DNA from: an uncultured Chloroflexota bacterium
GTDB taxonomy: Bacteria; Chloroflexota; Limnocylindria; Limnocylindrales; Limnocylindraceae
Length of the DNA: 16,587 bases
Direction: 5' to 3'
NCBI GenBank assembly: GCA_903937225.1
Contig: CAIZYO010000143.1
Location: 1-16,587, forward strand
Each line of letters starts with the position of its first letter. Position 1 is the stretch's first letter. A program made the position numbers and the translations under genes. Positions 6,521 through 13,056 of the stretch are shown here, in pieces. The notes beneath the pieces are model-generated. The model was not told where the DNA came from. It did no database searches and saw only the letters and a list, made by a program, of their open reading frames with translations.

Positions 6521-7531
6521 TTAGGGGCTGCGCTGCAACGATCCTTTCGGAAGCGGACCCAGAAGGGCTCTCCACTCATCAACGTTTGGATCTGGCGCAC
6601 TCAAATCTGGAAGCACCCAGAGTTCGCCGCGCCTCCGATCATCCGCAGGGGTGATTCGCCCAAGCCCACTCCTCATGTACGTGGAGATTTCGTTGAACCA
6701 CAGCTGATCGTTCTCAATGAAGAGATCAACACGCGCGTGATCAAATTGGGCGACAAGCATCTCCGCCGCCGCACGCATGCGATCGCGGATCTCAATTGGG
6801 ATCAACTCAAACTTTGTTGGAACACCATGTGGGAGTTCACGATCATCTGAGTAGGACATGCGCGCATAGCTTCGATCAAAGACCGCCTTCATGGTGTTGA
6901 GCGTATGGCGAAGCGTAAACGACTCAAGCGTGCCGTTGTATACCCAACACTTTACTTCCGCATCCGGCTCAATCCCCTCGCCTACCCGCTCCTCCACAAT
7001 CAACGTGTGCCTCGCCTCACCGTAGGCCCAATGCCCAAACATCCACTCCTCTTCATCGCGTCCTGCCCAGCGATCACCAAGTGCAATGAGTTCTTCCCAG
7101 TTGACTGCCTGTTTGCTTGAGTCAATCAACTTGAATCTTCCGCTGCTGTGATTCGGCTTAAGTACCCAGCGCGGCGGAAGTAGATGTGAATACTTTTGGA
7201 GATCACGGATGTCAGTCCCAACCCAATAGACTTCAGGAAACTTCAGCACGCCTTCCATCCCTGACCGCTTGAGCGTTTCACGTACGTACTCTTTATGCGC
7301 AAGCTTGTCTGCGGTCCACGAAAGAGCGGGGCGCCGATCGTTCAAGATGCGCCACTGCATCTTCTCTGACCAGAGCCTCGGATTTCGGAAGTTCCCCCAG
7401 CGTGAATTTTGTCGCAGGTAGAGGAGGTGGCGTCGCAGTGCGAGTGGGAGGTGTCTGAAGAGTGGTCCGAGTGGGTGGATGATTGAGAGCGGGAACGAAG
7501 GGAGCGAAGGTCCGAGCTTCTCTTCGAGCAT
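6521..7531 (-). CDS. TupA-like ATP-grasp protein, separate copy 4
   Basis: This 336-residue paralog of the array genes lies on the other side of the binding protein. It contains IIHPLGPLFRHLPLALRRHLL, SEKMQWRILNDRR, DKLAHKEYV, RWVLKPNHSSGR, FGHWAYGEAR, VEERVG, EVKCWVYNG and RVDLFIENDQLWFNEIS, so the ATP-binding lysine, the glutamate and the metal ligands are all kept. It ends LPDLSAPDPNVDEWRALLG then PLPKGSLQRSP, a variant of the shared tail. The frame is open upstream to 7765, but that part overlaps a separate membrane-protein gene. ATG 7531 (MLEEKLGPSLPSF) aligns with the starts of the other copies. The upstream gene ends 29 nt away on the same strand, so the two may be cotranscribed. Role as for the other copies: probable ATP-dependent ligase for an envelope polymer. 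Confidence 0.85.
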   Translation of the reverse strand: MLEEKLGPSLPSFPLSIIHPLGPLFRHLPLALRRHLLYLRQNSRWGNFRNPRLWSEKMQWRILNDRRPALSWTADKLAHKEYVRETLKRSGMEGVLKFPEVYWVGTDIRDLQKYSHLLPPRWVLKPNHSSGRFKLIDSSKQAVNWEELIALGDRWAGRDEEEWMFGHWAYGEARHTLIVEERVGEGIEPDAEVKCWVYNGTLESFTLRHTLNTMKAVFDRSYARMSYSDDRELPHGVPTKFELIPIEIRDRMRAAAEMLVAQFDHARVDLFIENDQLWFNEISTYMRSGLGRITPADDRRRGELWVLPDLSAPDPNVDEWRALLGPLPKGSLQRSP

Positions 7532-7560
7532 GCTCTTGCTACGAGGGGGCGGCGAGTCGA

Positions 7561-7887
7561 CTATTCGCCGATGCTCGCCCAGATGAATCCCATCATCAGG
7601 AAGAAGCCAGAGAAGAGCGCGATCAGGCCAACTGAGCCGTATGGCGAATGTGCCGTCTTGTCTTCGAAGCTGCCAAGGAGGAGGCCGAAGACAACAGCCC
7701 AGCCAACCCAGAGCGCACCCCAGAGGACTTTGCTGTTTGGGCCGGTGACGAAGCGCTTCACCCATGAGGTTTCGCGCTGCTCCTGGCTCATTGCAGCCTT
7801 CTGGAAGATGTAGACGAACCCCCCGCCAATGGCGAGCGAGATGAAGAACTCCATCGGGTTCGTAAACGGAAGCGTGAAGAGTGTCAT
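7561..7887 (-). CDS. 108-aa three-helix membrane protein of unknown function
   Basis: The protein has three predicted membrane segments, at about residues 11-30 (PMEFFISLAIGGGFVYIF), 54-73 (VLWGALWVGWAVVFGLLLGS) and 85-104 (VGLIALFSGFFLMMGFIWAS). A charged loop, QEQRETSWVKRF, lies between the first two. I do not recognise a family. I chose ATG 7887 over a longer frame to 7932 because TATGAT stands at -12 to -7 of ATG 7887, the leaderless pattern of this window. It is divergent from the DedA gene (54 nt) and upstream of ATP-grasp copy 4 on the same strand. Confidence 0.7.
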   Translation of the reverse strand: MTLFTLPFTNPMEFFISLAIGGGFVYIFQKAAMSQEQRETSWVKRFVTGPNSKVLWGALWVGWAVVFGLLLGSFEDKTAHSPYGSVGLIALFSGFFLMMGFIWASIGE

Positions 7888-7893
7888 GCGCGA

Positions 7894-7899
7894 ATCATA
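7894..7899 (-). promoter_or_regulatory. -10 box of a leaderless promoter (108-aa gene)
   Basis: TATGAT, close to the bacterial consensus TATAAT, lies at -12 to -7 from ATG 7887 on the minus strand. There is no Shine-Dalgarno. This is one of the best examples of the leaderless arrangement in the window, and it decides the start of the gene. Confidence 0.6.
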
Positions 7900-7941
7900 G
7901 CGAACCGCTCGCTGGGGGGCGATCTCTGGCACGCTAGAGGC

Positions 7942-8601
7942 ATGCTCGCTTGGCTTGATGAGATCCTGATCCCGCTGATCACCTCCCTCTATGGGGCGGT
8001 TGGTTATCTCGGGCTTGCCGTGGCGATGGCGGTGGACGCATCGAGCTTCCCCGTCCCTTCAGAATTCATCCTCCCGTTCGCCGGATTCCTTGTGGCGGAC
8101 CCAACGGCGATCGAGCCACTTACGGGCGGCCGATGGGAGCTGATCCCCACGATCCTCTTCGCCACGCTTGGGTCTACGGCTGGCACCTTTGGCGCGTATG
8201 CGATCGGCGCATACGGCGGTCGACGCCTGCTCGTGCGCTACGGCCGCTTCGTGCGCATCTCTTCTGATGACCTTGATCGCGCGGATCGCTTCTTCGCCCG
8301 TCACGGCGGGAAGGTGGTCTTCTGGAGCCGCTTCGTCCCGCTCCTCCGCACGGCGATCTCCTTCCCCGCCGGGATCGCCCGCATGCCACTGGTGCCGTTC
8401 CTTCTCTACAGCACTGTTGGCGCACTGATCTGGAACGCGGCGCTCATCTGGGGCGGGGCCGCGCTCGGTGCGCGATGGGAAGAGGTGCAGACCTACCTTG
8501 CGCCGTTCGAAACGATCCTCTTGGCGATTGGTCTTCCTGCGCTCGTCCTCCTCGGCGCATGGCGGCTTGGGCTGCTGAAGCGCATTCGCGAGCGCTGGTA
8601 A
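7942..8601 (+). CDS. DedA/SNARE-associated-type membrane protein
   Basis: The 219 residues have the DedA family layout: an entry segment with SSFPVPSEFILPFAGFL (acidic E41), a glycine-rich helix (GSTAGTFGAYAIGAYGGR, about residues 77-94), and RHGGKVVFWSRFVPLLRTAISFPAGIARM, with the family arginines R130 and R137. Hydrophobic helices follow. DedA proteins are linked to membrane-potential maintenance and to flipping lipid carriers such as undecaprenyl phosphate or phosphatidylethanolamine. This one is inferred to move a lipid carrier in the cytoplasmic membrane. It is the first gene of a + strand operon: the phosphoesterase ATG is 4 nt after its stop. Confidence 0.9.
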   Translation: MLAWLDEILIPLITSLYGAVGYLGLAVAMAVDASSFPVPSEFILPFAGFLVADPTAIEPLTGGRWELIPTILFATLGSTAGTFGAYAIGAYGGRRLLVRYGRFVRISSDDLDRADRFFARHGGKVVFWSRFVPLLRTAISFPAGIARMPLVPFLLYSTVGALIWNAALIWGGAALGARWEEVQTYLAPFETILLAIGLPALVLLGAWRLGLLKRIRERW

Positions 8602-8605
8602 TCAG

Positions 8606-9346
8606 ATGAGCGTCGTCATTCTTTCTGATGTGCACGCCAACATCCAGGCGCTGCGCGCCGTGTTAGACGATATTGCGAAGGTTGCACCGAGCGCGCCGAT
8701 CTGGCACTGCGGCGACGTGGTTGGATACGGTGCGTCACCGAACGAAGTGATTGCAGAGTTGCAACGCGCGGGTGCAACCGGCGTGATGGGGAATCACGAC
8801 CTTGCCGCACTCGGCGATGACATCGTGGAGAGCTTCAACGAAGGGGCACATGCGGCGGCACTCTGGACGCGTGAGGTGCTCAGCGCACAGAGTCGCGAAT
8901 GGTTGCGTGCACTCCCGCGCGTGTTGGAGATGGGCTCCGCAACGCTGGTTCACGCGTCGCTCCGTGATCCAATCATGGAGTACGTCATGGACGCCACCAC
9001 CGCAGAGGAGAATCTGCGCGGTCTCAACACGCCACTCCTCTTCCATGGACATACGCACATCCCAGCACTCTGGGAGCTACGCGGCGAGGTTGCGCACCTG
9101 ACTGCGGTGGGTGACGAACCAATCCCGCTGCACGGCGCAGCACTGGTGAATGCCGGATCTGTTGGGCAACCGCGCGACAGAGATCCGCGCGCCGCATGGC
9201 TGCTCTGGGAGCGCGACGAGGCGAGCGCTGGGCTTGGCCGTGTGACGTGGCGTCGCGTGGAGTACGACATTCCGAGTGCACAAGAAGCGATCGACGCCGC
9301 CGGACTCCCCGACTCACTCGCATCGCGACTCGCGGTGGGCAGATAG
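8606..9346 (+). CDS. Metallophosphoesterase, calcineurin-like (YfcE-like)
   Basis: This 246-residue cytoplasmic enzyme has the full set of dimetal phosphoesterase motifs: LSDVHAN (D8, H10), HCGDVVGYG (D37), GNHD (N63, H64), VHAS (H116) and GHTHIP (H149, H151), followed by NAGSVGQPRD. This matches the short calcineurin-like group (PF12850) that includes YfcE-type phosphodiesterases; the natural substrate is unknown. ATG 8606 lies 4 nt after the DedA stop, which suggests translational coupling. The stop TAG 9344-9346 sits within the first copy of a 14-nt tandem repeat that bridges to the next gene. Confidence 0.9.
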   Translation: MSVVILSDVHANIQALRAVLDDIAKVAPSAPIWHCGDVVGYGASPNEVIAELQRAGATGVMGNHDLAALGDDIVESFNEGAHAAALWTREVLSAQSREWLRALPRVLEMGSATLVHASLRDPIMEYVMDATTAEENLRGLNTPLLFHGHTHIPALWELRGEVAHLTAVGDEPIPLHGAALVNAGSVGQPRDRDPRAAWLLWERDEASAGLGRVTWRRVEYDIPSAQEAIDAAGLPDSLASRLAVGR

Positions 9347-9365
9347 TGGCAGGCAGATAGTGGCG
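9338..9365 (+). repeat. 14-nt tandem duplication at a stop/start junction, with a 4-codon mini-ORF
   Basis: GGCAGATAGTGGCA (9338-9351) is followed directly by GGCAGATAGTGGCG (9352-9365), identical at 13 of 14 positions. Each copy contains TAGTG, a stop overlapping a GTG. The first TAG (9344-9346) ends the phosphoesterase. Its GTG (9346) opens GTG GCA GGC AGA TAG, a four-codon frame. That frame's TAG (9358-9360) overlaps the GTG 9360 start of the MMPL gene. The ancestral junction was probably one TAGTG overlap. Confidence 0.85.
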
Positions 9366-11672
9366 AAGCGCACCGCTCCACTCCCACCGTTTGAACGCCT
9401 CGGTGCATGGGTACATGCGCGCCGCACATTGGTCATTGGTGCATGGTTGCTACTGATTGCGTGTGCACTCCCATTTGCACCGCAAGCGCCAGGTGCGCTA
9501 CAAGCGGGCGGCTTCGACCTTCCAACACTTGAGAGCGCACGAGCGCGCGCGATCCTTGAAGAGGAGCTCGGCGCGCCGCCATCGGCACTTGTGCTTGCGA
9601 TCAGCTCAGAGACGTTTATTCCCGGCACACCGCAGTTTGAAGTTGCGGCAGGAGAGGCGGTCGCTGGCGTGCTGAAGGCGCCACATGTGGTTGGCTCGCG
9701 CTCTCATCTGATTGCACCGTCGCAAGTCAACGTTGAGAAGAAGATTGTTTACGACGTGATCCTGCTTGACCTGAAGCCCGATGATTCGCCCGCAGCGCTT
9801 GAAGGGATCCAGGCGGCGATCAAGTCGGTTCCAGGGATCAAGGTTGCAATTGCTGGCGGTCCTTCGTTCTATGCAGACATTCAGAGTGTTTCGGAGACAG
9901 ATCTCCAGCGCAGCGAGCTGATCAGCCTTCCACTCGCCGCAATCGTCTTGCTGTTGGTGTTTGGCTCAGCGGTCGCCGCAGGTTTGCCACTCGCCGTTGG
10001 TGGCGCAACGGTGATCGTTGCGCTCGCCGCGATCTTCGGCATTGCGCAGGCGACGCGCATGAGCATCTTCGTGTTGAACCTCACCACGCTTCTGGGACTC
10101 GGCCTTGGCGTGGACTACGCGCTGCTGCTCGTTTCGCGCTTCCGTGAAGAGCTCGGTCGCGGCGCGGCGGTTGGCGACGCAGTGCAACGAACGGTGGCCA
10201 CCGCCGGACGCGCCGTCTTCTTCTCTGGCGTGACGGTAATGCTCGGCCTTGCTGGGCTCGCCCTCTTTGACTTTGCGATCCTGCGCAGCATTGGAATTGC
10301 AGGTGCGGTGACCGTCTCTATTGCCGTGGCTGCAAGCGTCACGCTGATGCCCGCCCTCCTGAGCCTGCTCGGTTCACGCGTGAATCGCCTTGCTATCCGG
10401 AAGCTCGGCAGCGGGCGGGTGAACGAGCAGGGACCGTGGGCCCGCCTTGCACGCGCCGTGATGCGCCGGCCGCTCGCCGTGGCGCTCCCCACGTTTGCGC
10501 TCCTGGTAGCGCTCGGCACACCGTGGCTCGGCGTCCGCTTCAACGCACCTGACGGGAGCGTCCTTCCTGAACGCGTGCCGAGTCGACAGGCGCTCGACGC
10601 GCTAACGGACGCATTTGGCGAAGGTTCGTTCGGTCCAATGAGTATTGCCGTTCGCACCGAAGGACCTGCCACGAGCCCCGAGAACATCACCCTCCTCTAC
10701 AACTGGGTGCAGAAGATGCAGGCGGATCCGCGAATTGCGCGTGTGGAATCGTTCGTCTCCATTGATCCGCGTCTAAACCTTGCGCAGTATCAACTTCTTT
10801 ACGCGTCACCCGCTGGTGCGCCGCCGGATCGATTCGCCGTGCAGATTCTTTCGCTGACCACCAAGGACGATCTCACCGCTATCTCCATCACGCCAACCTA
10901 CGGTCCGAATCGACCAGAGTCGCGCGCGCTTGTTGCAGAGCTTCGCGCCGCTCGGCCAGACGCGCTCGGCGCGGGAGAACCGAGTGTGATCACGCCACCT
11001 GATGGTGTTGAGGCACTTGTTGGTGGTGGCGCCGCGGAGATTGTGGATGTGGTGGACACCATCTCCGCAGAGTTCCCACGCTCCGCTGCGGTGGTGATCA
11101 TCAGCACGCTGCTCATCCTCGCGGTGCTGTTGCGTTCCATTGTGCTGCCGATCAAGGCGGTCTTCATGAACATGCTCTCCATCCTTGCGAGCTTCGGCGC
11201 ACTCGTCTGGATCTTCCAAGATGGGAATCTATCCGCACTCCTTGGATTTGCGCCGCTCGGATTCGTTGAGACAACAATCCCCGTAATCCTATTCTGCGTC
11301 CTCTTCGGTCTCTCCATGGATTACGAAGTCTTCCTGCTCACGCGCATGCGCGAGATTTACGATCGCACCGGTGACAACGTGGCGGCCGTTGCAGGGGGCC
11401 TCGAGCGCAGCGGACGCATCATCACCTCTGCCGCACTGATCGTCTTTGCTGTATCTGCGTCGTTCATCTTCGCGGAGATCGTGTTGATCAAAGCGCTCGG
11501 CGTTGGTGTTGCCATTGCCGTGGCACTCGATGCAACGATCGTGCGCGCCCTCTTAGTCCCTGCAACGATGCGCCTCTTCGGTGATTGGAACTGGTGGTCG
11601 CCGAAGTGGATGCAACGCCTACTCGCCGGTCGCATTGCCAGCGAAGCGGAGGCGGAGGCGCGCAGCCGATGA
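9360..11672 (+). CDS. MMPL-family (RND superfamily) membrane transporter
   Basis: The 770-residue protein has the two-fold MMPL layout. Each half has one helix (about 22-40 and 373-391), an extracytoplasmic domain, then five helices (about 187-340 and 575-740). The proton-relay Asp-Tyr pairs appear in both halves: GLGVDYALLLVSRFREE (D252, Y253) and GLSMDYEVFLLTRMREI (D654, Y655). MMPL proteins export lipids or hydrophobic molecules using the proton gradient. The cargo here is unknown, but the DedA and lipocalin-lipoprotein neighbours favour a lipid. I use GTG 9360 because it precedes the amphipathic start LPPFERLGAWVHARR and overlaps the mini-ORF stop; a longer frame from 9276 would run inside the phosphoesterase gene. 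Its TGA overlaps the next ATG (ATGA). Confidence 0.9.
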   Translation: MAKRTAPLPPFERLGAWVHARRTLVIGAWLLLIACALPFAPQAPGALQAGGFDLPTLESARARAILEEELGAPPSALVLAISSETFIPGTPQFEVAAGEAVAGVLKAPHVVGSRSHLIAPSQVNVEKKIVYDVILLDLKPDDSPAALEGIQAAIKSVPGIKVAIAGGPSFYADIQSVSETDLQRSELISLPLAAIVLLLVFGSAVAAGLPLAVGGATVIVALAAIFGIAQATRMSIFVLNLTTLLGLGLGVDYALLLVSRFREELGRGAAVGDAVQRTVATAGRAVFFSGVTVMLGLAGLALFDFAILRSIGIAGAVTVSIAVAASVTLMPALLSLLGSRVNRLAIRKLGSGRVNEQGPWARLARAVMRRPLAVALPTFALLVALGTPWLGVRFNAPDGSVLPERVPSRQALDALTDAFGEGSFGPMSIAVRTEGPATSPENITLLYNWVQKMQADPRIARVESFVSIDPRLNLAQYQLLYASPAGAPPDRFAVQILSLTTKDDLTAISITPTYGPNRPESRALVAELRAARPDALGAGEPSVITPPDGVEALVGGGAAEIVDVVDTISAEFPRSAAVVIISTLLILAVLLRSIVLPIKAVFMNMLSILASFGALVWIFQDGNLSALLGFAPLGFVETTIPVILFCVLFGLSMDYEVFLLTRMREIYDRTGDNVAAVAGGLERSGRIITSAALIVFAVSASFIFAEIVLIKALGVGVAIAVALDATIVRALLVPATMRLFGDWNWWSPKWMQRLLAGRIASEAEAEARSR

Positions 11673-12817
11673 TGAAGGTATTGGCACTGGTGTTCGCGCT
11701 CTTCACGGTGAGCGCATGCAGTGGTCCAATCTTGGCGAACCCGCCTGCGGTTGCTGGTGCGCCGATTGTCAAGGCAACGCCGCCGCCGCCGCGCAACGAT
11801 CCGCAACCGGTGCAGTTCCCGCGCGACGACGCGCCGCATGATCGACTCACCGAGTGGTGGTACGTCACAGGACACTTGACCACGCTGGATGGTTCGCGCG
11901 CGTTTGGATATGAGGCGGTGATCTTCCGCGCGATTCGCGGTGACTTCCCTGTCACCTGGGCATCACACATGGCGCTGACAGAGAAGCCACGCAACGGGCG
12001 TGAAGGATCGTTCACCTACTACGAGCGCGCTGAGATTGGTCCGCAGGTTGATATCACCGCGATGATTGACGCGCCGATCGCTGCGGCGTTTGCCATCACT
12101 GGCGCAGACCCGTTGAGCCCTGCAACGATTGATAACGATCCATGGAGCATGATCGTTGGGCTTGATGGTTCCATGCAGATTGGCGCGGAGTGGTTCAACC
12201 TGCAGCTTGCGGCACCCGAAACACCAGTGCTGCACGACAACGATGGCTGGGTGGACTTCGATGTTGCTGGTGGCTCCTATTACTACTCGCGCACGCGCAT
12301 GCCAACCGGTGGAACGCTCACCGTTGATGGTGAGGTGCTCGCCGTGCAGGGGACCTCCTGGTTCGACCATCAGTGGGGCGACTTCATTGCGGTGGGTGGA
12401 GGCGGTTGGGACTGGTTCGCACTGACGCTGGATGACGGGAGTGCGCGCGGGATTGAGGTGACCCTCTCCTTTGTTCGTGCCGCCGATGGCAGCTATCCAC
12501 TCATCTACGGCACGTGGATCAACGGGGACGGCGACTACGATCGGATTGACGGGAGCGAGATCCAGTTGACGCCGACCGGCGCGTGGACGAGCCCACACAC
12601 GGGGGCGGCCTGGCCCTCCGGCTGGGAGCTCAAGATCCCCACGCGTGGCCTGCAGGTCACGATCACCCCAGATGTGAAGGACCAGGAGCTCGACACGCGA
12701 GCGACCACGGGGGTCATCTACTGGGAGGGGTCCAACGTGGTGCGCGGCAGCCTGAACGGCCGCCCCGTCCGAGACGACGCCTACGTGGAACTCACCGGAT
12801 ACGCCTCCCTGCGCTGA
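11669..12817 (+). CDS. CrtC/AttH-like lipocalin-fold lipoprotein
   Basis: This is a 382-residue secreted lipoprotein with signal peptide and lipobox VSAC (Cys17), then a proline-rich linker. Family marks are EWWYVTGHL (residues 62-70), GYEAVIFR, GTSWFDHQWGD (229-238), GWDWFALTLDDG (246-257) and a C-terminal VIYWEGSNVVRGSLNGR with AYVELTGYA. These identify the CrtC/AttH superfamily (two lipocalin-like domains), named for hydroxyneurosporene synthase (carotenoid 1,2-hydratase). Without other carotenoid genes here, a hydratase role is not supported. Lipid or isoprenoid binding at the cell surface, serving the co-operonic MMPL transporter, is a reasonable inference. The start overlaps the MMPL stop as ATGA; ATG 11672 is an equally possible start. 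Confidence 0.88.
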   Translation: MMKVLALVFALFTVSACSGPILANPPAVAGAPIVKATPPPPRNDPQPVQFPRDDAPHDRLTEWWYVTGHLTTLDGSRAFGYEAVIFRAIRGDFPVTWASHMALTEKPRNGREGSFTYYERAEIGPQVDITAMIDAPIAAAFAITGADPLSPATIDNDPWSMIVGLDGSMQIGAEWFNLQLAAPETPVLHDNDGWVDFDVAGGSYYYSRTRMPTGGTLTVDGEVLAVQGTSWFDHQWGDFIAVGGGGWDWFALTLDDGSARGIEVTLSFVRAADGSYPLIYGTWINGDGDYDRIDGSEIQLTPTGAWTSPHTGAAWPSGWELKIPTRGLQVTITPDVKDQELDTRATTGVIYWEGSNVVRGSLNGRPVRDDAYVELTGYASLR

Positions 12818-12823
12818 CCCCGC

Positions 12824-12829
12824 TAGAAT
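12824..12829 (+). promoter_or_regulatory. -10 box of a near-leaderless promoter (59-aa gene)
   Basis: TAGAAT lies 7 nt before ATG 12837 and 6 nt after the lipocalin stop. It is followed by CACCCGC, almost the same as the CACGCG after the MFS-gene box. It suggests that the small downstream gene has its own transcript. Confidence 0.5.
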
Positions 12830-12836
12830 CACCCGC

Positions 12837-13016
12837 ATGACCAGAGACCGTGGACCCCGAACCTTCGTGCTGATCTGCACGATCGCTATTGCCGCGGTGA
12901 TCGCCTACCCAATGATCTTTGGGGGCGGTGGATTCCTGAAGACGTTCCCAAAGATGCTCTCCGCGACACCGGTGCCGAGCGCGTCGGAGTCGCCGAGCGT
13001 CTCGCCCAGCCCGTAG
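12837..13016 (+). CDS. 59-aa single-pass membrane protein with Pro/Ser tail
   Basis: ATG 12837 to TAG 13014-13016 encodes 59 residues. A basic N-terminus (MTRDRGPR) is followed by one hydrophobic helix (FVLICTIAIAAVIAYPMIF, residues 10-28), a glycine patch and a tail rich in proline and serine (ATPVPSASESPSVSPSP). The positive N-terminus puts the tail outside the cell if it works as a signal anchor. I recognise no family. Support comes from the TAGAAT box 7 nt upstream and from fitting exactly between its neighbours; no homolog evidence is available here. Confidence 0.6.
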   Translation: MTRDRGPRTFVLICTIAIAAVIAYPMIFGGGGFLKTFPKMLSATPVPSASESPSVSPSP

Positions 13017-13030
13017 CGCGGATACCGCGC
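13016..13030 (+). terminator. Small GC hairpin after the 59-aa gene
   Basis: GCGCGG-ATA-CCGCGC forms a 6-bp GC-only stem with a 3-nt loop, starting at the last base of the stop codon. No T-run follows, so it is not a classical intrinsic terminator. It could weaken readthrough or protect the 3' end, or be chance in GC-rich DNA. Confidence 0.3.
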
Positions 13031-13056
13031 ACGGCATGATGCGCTGAGCTGAACTC

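Noticed and set aside
7532..7765. Longer frame for ATP-grasp copy 4 (78 extra residues)
   Set aside because: The extra part is out-of-frame sequence over the 108-aa membrane protein gene, has no family similarity and does not align with the other copies.
9338..9365. 14-nt repeat as a mobile-element target-site duplication
   Set aside because: Nothing lies between the copies and no inverted repeats flank them. Slippage or tandem duplication explains it.
11669..12817. Naming the lipocalin-like gene crtC with carotenoid hydratase function
   Set aside because: No other carotenoid genes are in the window, and the family includes many proteins of other or unknown function.
11963..12880. 305-codon open frame antisense to the lipocalin-like gene
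   Set aside because: Its product is compositionally typical of a shadow frame in GC-rich DNA. The opposite strand holds clear CrtC/AttH motifs and a lipobox.
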